From NCBI GenBank assembly GCA_030629925.1, contig DAOVOB010000009.1, forward strand, positions 1 through 14,641: 14,641 nt of DNA. The letters are read 5' to 3'. The translations under genes and the position numbers were made by a program. The DNA is from Fidelibacterota bacterium. GTDB taxonomy: Bacteria > Fidelibacterota > Fidelibacteria > Fidelibacterales > Fidelibacteraceae. Position 1 is the first letter of the stretch; each line of letters begins with the position of its first letter. The notes under the pieces were generated by a model. The model had not been told where the DNA came from. It did not search any database and worked only from the letters and a program-made list of their open reading frames with translations. Of the stretch, positions 1 to 5,610 are shown one piece after another.

Positions 1-85
1 ATTATGATGAAAATGCTTGATATTTTATTTTAAATTGTGAAATTGAAATATTATCCTTAAATTTGTTAAATTTAGGGTAATTATT
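1..85 (+). promoter_or_regulatory. AT-rich leader and ribosome binding site before the YbbR-like gene
   Basis: This stretch is very AT-rich. A perfect inverted repeat AAATTT-gtt-AAATTT lies at 59-73, and an AGGG Shine-Dalgarno core at 73-76 sits nine bases before the ATG at 86. Frame 1 is open from the window edge to a TAA at 31-33 and frame 3 to a TGA at 18-20, so the tail of an upstream gene could lie here. Too few codons are visible to say which. In many bacteria a diadenylate cyclase gene precedes a ybbR gene, but that cannot be tested here. No -35/-10 pair was convincing. Confidence 0.4.
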
Positions 86-1021
86 ATGAAAAAATTTATT
101 CCAAAAATTATTGTCGTTATCTCTGCTATGATCTTATGGTTTCTCATCGTATCAAGCCAAACATATGTTGGGGTGATCGAGTTACCCTTGACAGTCTATG
201 AGCCAAGAGCAGAAAAAACCTTGGGTCAAGTTCTACCTCAATCTGTAAAGGTGCGAGTTGAGGGTTCCGGTCGTTCGCTGTATTTGCAACGATTGTCTCA
301 AAAGTCTTCTTTGATTCTCGATGTTGGTACTATTGCCAATGATCAAAAAATTTCTTTAAAAAGCTATTATCAGGAACGGCCCAATCAAGTTATGCTACAA
401 TCCGAAATGAAATTTTTAGAAGTGGTCTATCCTGATAGCATTGATGTCTTTATAGACAACAAAGTTGAAAAGATCATTCCGGTAACGATACAGTCTGATA
501 TTTCCGTTCGTCCGGGGTTTATTCAAGTCAATGCTCCCGAATTATCAGAAGTAACTCTTACAGGACCACAGACTTTATTGCTTGAGTATGATCAATTGCA
601 GACTGAATTAATAAAAAAAGATAATGCAGACATGACATTTACATCCACAATATCTATTATTAATCCTAATCAAGCTTTAGTCAGTATTTTACCTAAGGAA
701 ATTGATGTGGAATTTAATATTGAGATGATCGGTGAGCGGACGATCTCAAACATCCCCATCCAAGTTAAGAACCAACCATCTGATCTTGAAATACAATTTA
801 TTCCGAACACAGTCAGCCTAAGGGTCACCGGCGGAAATAGTCAAATTCAAAATCTGACGCGTCGTGATTTCTATGTACATTTTGATTATTTATCACAGTG
901 GTTCCCAAATAAAAACTATTATCCTGTGAAAATATCATCTCCTGATGAAGTTTTGGATGTTATTAATATAAACCCAGAGCAGATTGAGGTAGTGGTAATA
1001 AGAAAGAATATGGAAGAATGA
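86..1021 (+). CDS. YbbR/CdaR-like membrane-anchored protein
   Basis: This 311-residue protein has one N-terminal hydrophobic segment at about residues 7-24 after a short Lys-rich start, which predicts a signal anchor with the rest outside the membrane. The remainder is a run of beta-rich repeats of the YbbR type. Each carries a '(I/V)P(V)xI/V' stretch followed by 'P..V.LTGP' or 'P..VSLRVTGG' (for example near residues 130-160 and 220-250). In Firmicutes, YbbR/CdaR proteins bind and modulate the membrane diadenylate cyclase CdaA. No cyclase lies in this window, so that role is an inference from the family. The TGA overlaps the ATG of tsaD in an ATGA junction (1018-1021), which suggests translational coupling. 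The ATG at 86 has an AGGG SD nine bases upstream. Family assignment is fairly firm, precise function is not. Confidence 0.75.
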   Translation: MKKFIPKIIVVISAMILWFLIVSSQTYVGVIELPLTVYEPRAEKTLGQVLPQSVKVRVEGSGRSLYLQRLSQKSSLILDVGTIANDQKISLKSYYQERPNQVMLQSEMKFLEVVYPDSIDVFIDNKVEKIIPVTIQSDISVRPGFIQVNAPELSEVTLTGPQTLLLEYDQLQTELIKKDNADMTFTSTISIINPNQALVSILPKEIDVEFNIEMIGERTISNIPIQVKNQPSDLEIQFIPNTVSLRVTGGNSQIQNLTRRDFYVHFDYLSQWFPNKNYYPVKISSPDEVLDVININPEQIEVVVIRKNMEE

Positions 1022-2031
1022 GTGAAAAAGAATTAAATCCAAGGATTTTGGGTATAGAATCTTCATGTGATGAGACAAGTGCCGCAATCTTAAAAGGCTT
1101 TGAAGTTGAATCGCACATTGTTTATTCTCAAATGATCCATAAGAAATATGGGGGAGTGGTACCCGAGCTGGCAAGTCGTGCTCATGAGCATGCCATATCT
1201 CAAGTCGTTCACTCAGCTTTTGAAAGAGCAAAGTTAACCCCTAATGACATAGATGCCATTGCTGTTACCTATGGACCGGGTTTAATGGGTGCTTTATTAG
1301 TAGGCTTGAATTATGCTAAAGGTTTTGCTCTAGCACAAAATATACCTTTTATCTCAGTTAATCATATTGAAGCACATTTATATGCTCCTATGCTGGAGTT
1401 CCCGGAATTGGAACCACCATTTCTTTGTCTCCTGGTTTCAGGCGGACATACTATGCTGGTGGATGTTAAGGGCATAAAAGATTTCAGGATTCTTGGTACA
1501 ACACGAGATGATGCAGCCGGAGAATCATTTGATAAAACTGCACGATTATTGAAGATCGGTTATCCTGGCGGTCCTGTCATTGATACTCTTTCAGATAGTG
1601 GTGATCCCAAAGCCGTGAAATTTCCTCGTTCTTTGTTAGAACCGGATAGCTTGGATTTTAGTTTTAGCGGAATGAAAACGGCCGTATTGAATTATGTAAA
1701 AAAATATCCCGACCCCAATGATCAGGATAAAGCGAATATTGCAGCCAGTTTTCAGGAAGCGGTTGTAGATGTATTAAAAGAAAAAGTGCGTCGTGCAATT
1801 GTGGCAACGGGGCATAAGCAAGTTATTATTGCCGGAGGTGTTGCGGCAAACAGACGCTTGCGTTCAGAATTGAAATCCATGGCGGATAATATGGGAATAG
1901 ATCTCTTTTATCCACCTTTAGAATATTGTACGGATAATGCCGCTATGATCGCGGCGACCGGTGTTATGTATTATCGTAAAGGATGGTTTGCCGATCTGGA
2001 GATCGGAGCTGTTCCCAATTTAAAATTATAA
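1018..2031 (+). CDS. tsaD: tRNA N6-adenosine threonylcarbamoyltransferase TsaD
   Basis: This is the catalytic subunit of bacterial t6A synthesis. It transfers threonylcarbamoyl from TC-AMP to A37 of ANN-decoding tRNAs, in the cytoplasm with TsaB and TsaE. The 337 residues match the usual family length of about 335-345. The ASKHA-fold N-terminus has 'LGIESSCDET' at 11-20. The metal-binding HxxxH is 'HIEAH' at 116-120. 'SGGHT' lies at 141-145, the 'DDAAGESFDK' loop at 164-173, and 'GGVAANRRLR' at 273-282. The third metal ligand is the Asp in 'CTDNAAMIA' at 304-312. All key residues are present, so the protein should be active. Its start overlaps the stop of the YbbR-like gene by four bases. Its stop overlaps the AAGGAG of the first DAHP synthase gene, so tsaD may be co-transcribed with the aromatic block. 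Confidence 0.97.
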   Translation: MSEKELNPRILGIESSCDETSAAILKGFEVESHIVYSQMIHKKYGGVVPELASRAHEHAISQVVHSAFERAKLTPNDIDAIAVTYGPGLMGALLVGLNYAKGFALAQNIPFISVNHIEAHLYAPMLEFPELEPPFLCLLVSGGHTMLVDVKGIKDFRILGTTRDDAAGESFDKTARLLKIGYPGGPVIDTLSDSGDPKAVKFPRSLLEPDSLDFSFSGMKTAVLNYVKKYPDPNDQDKANIAASFQEAVVDVLKEKVRRAIVATGHKQVIIAGGVAANRRLRSELKSMADNMGIDLFYPPLEYCTDNAAMIAATGVMYYRKGWFADLEIGAVPNLKL

Positions 2032-2036
2032 AGGAG
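2031..2036 (+). promoter_or_regulatory. Shine-Dalgarno site of first DAHP synthase gene
   Basis: A full AAGGAG lies seven bases before the ATG at 2044 and overlaps the last base of the tsaD stop codon. It is one of the strongest ribosome binding sites in the window and fixes the start. Only 12 nt separate the two genes, so no separate promoter needs to be assumed between them. Confidence 0.8.
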
Positions 2037-2043
2037 TGAATAC

Positions 2044-3066
2044 ATGATCATTGTATTCAAACCGAATGCAACAAAGGAGCAAAAAGCCCATGTTGAAGTT
2101 TATTTGACTTCACATGGTTTTGAATACCATCCCAGTCAGGGACAGGAACAAGCTATATATGGTATTATTGGTGATACCGCAAAACTAACTCCAGATTTCT
2201 TTAAAGTCTTTGACGGAGTTTCTGATGCCTTTCGTGTTCAGGAATCTTATAAAAGATGTTCAAGAGCATTTCATCCTTTGAATTCTAAGGTAAAGATAGG
2301 CAATATTACTATTGGAGGCGATGAGATAACAATTATGGCAGGTCCTTGTTCTGTCGAGAGTAAGAAAATGTTGGATGATATTTCTAATGAAATAGCTGGT
2401 TACGGTGCGAACATAATCCGTGGAGGTGCATTTAAACCCCGTTCTTCACCCTATGCTTTTCAAGGATTGGGAGAAGAAGGACTGATTTATCTTCGTGAAG
2501 TGGGTGATAAATACGGAACCCCTGTTGTATCAGAGATCATGGCTATTGCCGATATTCCTCTTTTTGAAAAATATATTGATATAATCCAGGTGGGTGCAAG
2601 AAACATGCAGAATTTTGCCTTGCTAAAAGAGTTGGCTTATCTTGATAAACCAATTCTATTAAAACGTGGTATTTCAGCCACAGTAGACGAATGGTTGAAT
2701 TCAGCGGAATACTTGGCAAGCAAAGGTAATCAGAAGATCATTTTGTGTGAACGTGGTATAAGGACCTTTGAAAAATCTACCCGTTTTACACTGGATCTTT
2801 CTTCTGTACCGGTGATCAAGAAAAAATCACATTTGCCGATCATTGTGGACCCAAGCCATCCCATGGGACAGCGCGATCTGGTCATTCCTATGGCAAGAGC
2901 AGCTATTGCTGCCGGGGCAGACGGTATCATGGTAGAAGTTCATAATAACCCCGATGAAGCATTGTCCGACGGTGCACAATCACTGTATCCTAAACAATTC
3001 AAAGAATTGATGAAGGAAATTGAGATCATTGCCGGAGCCTTAGGGAAGACTATTGCAAAAAACTGA
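2044..3066 (+). CDS. aroF: 3-deoxy-7-phosphoheptulonate (DAHP) synthase, AroA-I-beta type with ferredoxin-like regulatory domain, copy 1
   Basis: The enzyme condenses PEP and erythrose-4-phosphate to DAHP, the first step of aromatic synthesis. The 340 residues align without gaps to the Thermotoga maritima enzyme as I recall it. A ferredoxin-like regulatory domain at about 1-66 is followed by a (beta/alpha)8 barrel. The metal ligands fall at the same numbers: Cys102 (in 'GPCS'), His272 ('DPSH'), Glu298 ('VEVH') and Asp309 ('LSDG'). Substrate motifs include 'RGGAFKPR' (126-133), 'GARNMQN' (184-190) and 'CERGIRTFEK' (235-244). His29 and Ser31, the tyrosine-contact positions in T. maritima, are both present ('HPSQG', 29-33), so tyrosine feedback is plausible. 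A near-duplicate gene follows 152 nt downstream. Part of the barrel (residues 188-292) is almost identical to it in DNA, while the rest is clearly diverged. Confidence 0.96.
   Translation: MIIVFKPNATKEQKAHVEVYLTSHGFEYHPSQGQEQAIYGIIGDTAKLTPDFFKVFDGVSDAFRVQESYKRCSRAFHPLNSKVKIGNITIGGDEITIMAGPCSVESKKMLDDISNEIAGYGANIIRGGAFKPRSSPYAFQGLGEEGLIYLREVGDKYGTPVVSEIMAIADIPLFEKYIDIIQVGARNMQNFALLKELAYLDKPILLKRGISATVDEWLNSAEYLASKGNQKIILCERGIRTFEKSTRFTLDLSSVPVIKKKSHLPIIVDPSHPMGQRDLVIPMARAAIAAGADGIMVEVHNNPDEALSDGAQSLYPKQFKELMKEIEIIAGALGKTIAKN
2605..2918 (+). repeat. Homogenised DAHP synthase tract, copy 1 (pairs with 3780-4093)
   Basis: Aligned codon by codon with the second gene (offset +1175), this 314-nt tract has only seven mismatches by hand count. 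They are at the codons for Tyr/His199, an Ile, Asp/Glu215, a Leu, a Lys, a Leu and an Asp. The 201 nt just upstream (2404-2604) have about 38 mismatches, mostly synonymous. The 34 nt just downstream (2919-2952) have about ten. A further perfectly shared 30-nt block lies at 2953-2982. Sharp identity edges inside otherwise diverged genes indicate recombination or gene conversion rather than selection on protein sequence alone. Confidence 0.85.
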
Positions 3067-3133
3067 TACAGGGAATAAAAAGTATTTTTGACATCGGTTA
3101 TTATTGATTCGGGAAACTTTAGGTAGATTTTCT

Positions 3134-3188
3134 GTCTAAACACACTGCGGGAGTGGTATATGAAACCAATAGCAATGTGTTTCCAGAC
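3134..3188 (+). promoter_or_regulatory. Nested stem-loop in the leader of the second DAHP synthase gene
   Basis: Four complementary blocks nest in order. GTCT (3134-3137) pairs with AGAC (3185-3188). AAACACA (3138-3144) pairs with TGTGTTT (3176-3182). TGC (3146-3148) pairs with GCA (3172-3174). TGGT (3154-3157) pairs with ACCA (3165-3168), closing a 7-nt loop. Unpaired bits are a CC bulge (3183-3184), a C/A mismatch and an asymmetric GGGAG/ATA internal loop. That is 18 Watson-Crick pairs in 55 nt, ending 30 nt before the start codon. No U-run follows, so it is not a simple terminator. It could be a regulatory leader, an RNA processing or stability element, or a remnant of a small inverted-repeat element. 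No known riboswitch class was recognised. Confidence 0.55.
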
Positions 3189-3206
3189 GATATTTAGTAA
3201 CAATAT

Positions 3207-3211
3207 AGGAG
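3207..3211 (+). promoter_or_regulatory. Shine-Dalgarno site of second DAHP synthase gene
   Basis: AGGAG lies seven bases before the ATG at 3219 and fixes the start of copy 2. The surrounding string GGAGCGAAA recurs at the aroC start (7729-7737), which suggests a preferred initiation context in this genome. Confidence 0.75.
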
Positions 3212-3218
3212 CGAAAAC

Positions 3219-4241
3219 ATGATTATTGTATTCAAAACGAATGCAAGCAATGAACAGATGAAGCATGTCAGTGATTACCTAGTCGAACATGGTTTTAAAA
3301 TTCATCCGATCCAGGGAGAAGAACATACCGTTTACGGTATTATTGGAAATACAAAAAATCTAACTCCGGAGTTTTTTGAATCGTTTAAAGGTGTTTCAAC
3401 TGCATTTCGTGTTCTCGAATCCTATAAAATGTGTTCTCGTGCTTTTCATCCGAGAAATTCTAAAGTAAAGATCGGAAATATTACAATTGGTGGAAATGAG
3501 CTTGTCGTAATGGCAGGTCCCTGTTCAATTGAGAACAAGAAGATGATGGATAATATTTCAAAAAAAATCACTCAGCATGGTGCGAACTTTATTCGTGGCG
3601 GTGCTTTTAAACCTCGTTCATCACCTTATGCTTTTCAGGGGCTGGGTGAAGAAGGATTGATCTATCTTCGTGAGGCAGGTGACAAATATGGTGTGCCTGT
3701 CGTAACCGAGATCATGGCTATCAAAGATATACCTCTTTTTGAAAAATATGTCGATATGATCCAAGTCGGTGCACGAAATATGCAGAATTTTGCCTTGCTA
3801 AAAGAGTTGGCTCATCTTGATAAACCAATTCTATTAAAACGTGGTATCTCAGCCACAGTAGAAGAATGGTTAAATTCAGCGGAATACTTGGCAAGCAAAG
3901 GTAATCAGAAAATCATTTTGTGTGAACGTGGTATAAGGACCTTTGAAAAATCTACCCGTTTTACACTGGATCTTTCTTCTGTACCGGTGATCAAGAAAAA
4001 ATCACATTTACCGATCATTGTGGATCCAAGCCATCCCATGGGACAGCGCGATCTGGTCATTCCTATGGCAAGAGCAGCTATTGCTGCCGGGGCTGATGGC
4101 ATTATGGTTGAGGTACATGATAATCCTGATGAAGCATTGTCCGACGGTGCACAATCATTGTATCCAAAGCAATTCGCTGAATTGATGAAAGAGATCAAGA
4201 TCATTGCCGGAGCCTTAGGGAAGACCATTGCAAAAAAATAA
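3219..4241 (+). CDS. aroF: 3-deoxy-7-phosphoheptulonate (DAHP) synthase, AroA-I-beta type with ferredoxin-like regulatory domain, copy 2
   Basis: This is a tandem paralogue of the preceding gene, with the same 340-residue length and architecture and the same reaction. All catalytic features are kept: Cys102, His272, Glu298 and Asp309, plus 'RGGAFKPR', 'GARNMQN' and 'CERGIRTFEK'. It should therefore be active and is not a pseudogene. The N-terminal 78 residues differ from copy 1 at about 26 positions, whereas barrel residues 188-292 differ at only two. At the inhibitor-contact pair known from the T. maritima enzyme, His29 is kept but Ser31 is Ile ('HPIQG', 29-33), so its feedback response probably differs from copy 1. 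The gene has its own structured leader and SD. Its last 14 bases overlap the TTG start of the next gene, which suggests coupling to the dehydrogenase-dehydratase fusion. Confidence 0.96.
   Translation: MIIVFKTNASNEQMKHVSDYLVEHGFKIHPIQGEEHTVYGIIGNTKNLTPEFFESFKGVSTAFRVLESYKMCSRAFHPRNSKVKIGNITIGGNELVVMAGPCSIENKKMMDNISKKITQHGANFIRGGAFKPRSSPYAFQGLGEEGLIYLREAGDKYGVPVVTEIMAIKDIPLFEKYVDMIQVGARNMQNFALLKELAHLDKPILLKRGISATVEEWLNSAEYLASKGNQKIILCERGIRTFEKSTRFTLDLSSVPVIKKKSHLPIIVDPSHPMGQRDLVIPMARAAIAAGADGIMVEVHDNPDEALSDGAQSLYPKQFAELMKEIKIIAGALGKTIAKK
3780..4093 (+). repeat. Homogenised DAHP synthase tract, copy 2 (pairs with 2605-2918)
   Basis: This is the partner of the conserved tract in copy 1, with seven mismatches in 314 nt. 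The sequences either side return to roughly 80% identity or less. The direct-repeat arrangement (start-to-start distance 1175 bp) would also permit deletion of one gene copy by recombination. Confidence 0.85.
4217..4220 (+). promoter_or_regulatory. Shine-Dalgarno site deciding the TTG start of the TyrA-PheA fusion
   Basis: AGGG lies inside the 3' end of the second DAHP synthase gene, seven bases before TTG 4228. No ATG or GTG exists in this frame ahead of the Rossmann motif. The only nearby alternative is TTG 4252, which has no purine-rich site before it and would shorten the protein by eight residues. Confidence 0.6.
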
Positions 4242-5556
4242 TATTGACAATTTGACCTTTTCCGTTATAGGATATGGACGTTTTGGGAAATTATGGGTGG
4301 ATATTTTATCCGAATACGGATCTGTATTGGTATATGAAAATAATACGGACGTTTTCCCGGATGAAAAGAAAAATATCCGTTTTGTGAACTTAAAAACAGC
4401 CTTGAAGCAAGATGTAATATTTTTATGTATTCCCATTTCATTAATGGAATCATTTATTAAAGATAATGCATCACATTTTGCTAAAGATGCGACGATCATT
4501 GATATGGCATCCGTCAAATCAATGCCGGTAGAATGGATGGATGCTAACATTCCCAAGATCAAACATCTTGGAGTGCACCCTCTTTTCGGACCGGACTCCT
4601 ATGCTCCCAATCAAAATAATCTCATGATCATTACACCATCAGATCAGTATCCCGAACTAGCTTCATTATGGTCTGAGATATTTGCTTCATGGCGATTTTT
4701 TACAAAGATCATTTCTTCGGCTGAACATGATAGAAGCATTGCCTACTCTCAGGGTGTAACTCATTTTGTGGGTAATGTACTTAAACGTATGGACCTTCCG
4801 AATACCAATACCCCGACAAAAGGGTATAATATGTTGCGCGATGTTGAAAAATTTTGTGACAACGATACAAAACAGTTGTTTCGAGATATGTTATTGTATA
4901 ATCCGCAATCCGTGAACATGTTCAAGGAATTCTTGCAGGCTACACATGAAGTATCCGCAAATATTCGTAAAGAGAACATGCAATATTCAGGTCCATTTAC
5001 CTTAGGTGTAATGGGCGATGAGGGTAGTTTCTCTCAGGAAGCCGGACAAAGATGGGTGAAGAATAATCACATCGCTAAAGGTGAAATTATTTGCTTAACC
5101 ACGGCCGAACGTGTTTATGATGCATTGAATTTTGGTTTTATTCAAGTTGGTTTAATGCCGATCCAGAATGCTGTGGGTGGTATGGTGCTTGAAACGGTTC
5201 AGGGATTGGCACAACACAGTTGTAAAATAACCGGCTTCTTTCCTTTCATCGTTAATCAATGTTTAATGGGACGAAAAGATTCAAATGCTGAAAAACCTTC
5301 TTCTATTCATTCGCATCCTCAAGCTTTACGTCAATGTAAAAGCTATCTAAAAGAACATTATCCAGATGTCTTGTTAGTGGAAGAAGAAGACACGGCTCTT
5401 TCTGCTAGAATGCTGTCAGAAGGCAAGTTACCAAGCAATGCGCTTATTATAGCATCACAAAATTGCAAAAGCCTTTACGGACTTAAAATGATTGACAAAG
5501 GTATTCAAGATTTGGAATATAATGTGACAGATTTTGTCACGGTAATTAAAGAGTGA
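4228..5556 (+). CDS. Fused prephenate (or arogenate) dehydrogenase-prephenate dehydratase, no ACT domain
   Basis: This 442-residue protein carries two activities that consume prephenate. Residues 10-250 are a TyrA-type dehydrogenase: Rossmann 'GYGRFG' (15-20), acidic Glu37 at the end of beta-2 (favouring NAD), 'HPLFGPDS' (117-124), 'AEHDR' (165-169) and 'SQGVTHF' (174-180). The 'AEHDR...SQ..TH' style resembles plant-like arogenate dehydrogenases, so the substrate is uncertain. Residues 256-442 are a dehydratase catalytic domain: 'GDEGSFS' (263-269), 'PIQNAVGGMV' (311-320), 'HSHPQALRQC' (361-370) and 'NVTDF' (432-436). The usual 'PIENS' reads 'PIQNA' and the usual 'TRF' reads 'TDF', while the Asn, Gln, Thr and Phe positions remain. 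The chain ends six residues after 'TDF', so the C-terminal ACT phenylalanine sensor is absent. No chorismate mutase domain is present. The start is TTG, overlapping the upstream gene by 14 nt. Confidence 0.88.
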   Translation: MQKNNIDNLTFSVIGYGRFGKLWVDILSEYGSVLVYENNTDVFPDEKKNIRFVNLKTALKQDVIFLCIPISLMESFIKDNASHFAKDATIIDMASVKSMPVEWMDANIPKIKHLGVHPLFGPDSYAPNQNNLMIITPSDQYPELASLWSEIFASWRFFTKIISSAEHDRSIAYSQGVTHFVGNVLKRMDLPNTNTPTKGYNMLRDVEKFCDNDTKQLFRDMLLYNPQSVNMFKEFLQATHEVSANIRKENMQYSGPFTLGVMGDEGSFSQEAGQRWVKNNHIAKGEIICLTTAERVYDALNFGFIQVGLMPIQNAVGGMVLETVQGLAQHSCKITGFFPFIVNQCLMGRKDSNAEKPSSIHSHPQALRQCKSYLKEHYPDVLLVEEEDTALSARMLSEGKLPSNALIIASQNCKSLYGLKMIDKGIQDLEYNVTDFVTVIKE

Positions 5557-5573
5557 ACAGTGAACAGTGAAAA
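5553..5573 (+). repeat. Tandem 7-bp repeat GTGAACA
   Basis: GTGAACA occurs at 5553-5559 and 5560-5566, followed by a third, imperfect unit GTGAAAA at 5567-5573. The first unit contains the TGA stop (5554-5556) of the fusion gene. It shares a 7-bp period with a different repeat 9 nt downstream. Heptanucleotide short tandem repeats are known from other bacteria, notably cyanobacteria, but no function is evident here. Confidence 0.7.
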
Positions 5574-5581
5574 TCTCTATA

Positions 5582-5603
5582 CTTTAAACCTTAAACCTTA
5601 AAC
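5582..5603 (+). repeat. Tandem 7-bp repeat CTTAAAC
   Basis: CTTAAAC occurs at 5590-5596 and 5597-5603, preceded by a one-base-longer variant CTTTAAAC at 5582-5589. It ends seven bases before the aroA ATG and fills the place where a Shine-Dalgarno site would be expected. No such site is visible, so aroA initiation may rely on an unstructured AT-rich leader. Confidence 0.7.
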
Positions 5604-5610
5604 TAATTTA

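Larger units (their letters stand above)
3067..3218 (+). other. Spacer between the two DAHP synthase genes
   Basis: This 152-nt gap is by far the longest in the aromatic block, whose other junctions overlap or are 12-54 nt. It contains a TTGACA at 3088-3093 without a good -10 box at normal spacing. It also holds a long nested stem-loop at 3134-3188 and an AGGAG ribosome binding site at 3207-3211 before the ATG at 3219. It shares no obvious sequence with the region upstream of copy 1. No small gene with an SD was seen in it. Confidence 0.6.

Noticed and set aside
935..1231. 98-residue minus-strand frame across the ybbR/tsaD junction, and similar long minus-strand frames elsewhere
   Set aside because: They lie antisense to well-supported genes, lack ribosome binding sites and show no recognisable motifs.
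2730..2930. Minus-strand open frame inside the first DAHP synthase gene, recurring in the second copy at 3905-4228
   Set aside because: It is the reverse complement of the homogenised coding tract. Its apparent conservation between copies follows from that, and it has no recognisable protein features.
3077..3089. AAAAA-GTA-TTTTT hairpin after the first DAHP synthase gene as an intrinsic terminator
   Set aside because: The stem is entirely A-T with a 3-nt loop and has no GC-rich part, so it would be too weak.
3088..3093. TTGACA as a -35 promoter box upstream of the second DAHP synthase gene
   Set aside because: At spacings of 16-19 nt the sequence reads GGGAAA-like with no TATAAT resemblance, so no complete sigma-70 promoter can be supported.
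3219..4241. Second DAHP synthase copy as a decaying pseudogene
   Set aside because: The frame is full length, all metal ligands and substrate motifs are intact, and it has its own strong ribosome binding site.
4900..4990. Hidden chorismate mutase domain between the two parts of the TyrA-PheA fusion
   Set aside because: Residues 200-250 match the helical C-terminal part of TyrA dimers and lack the Arg-Lys-Glu pattern of AroQ-type mutases.
5524..5540. GTGACA-gattt-TGTCAC hairpin near the end of the TyrA-PheA gene as a terminator
   Set aside because: It is only six pairs, lies inside the coding sequence at a 'VTDFVT' residue repeat, and is not followed by a U-run.
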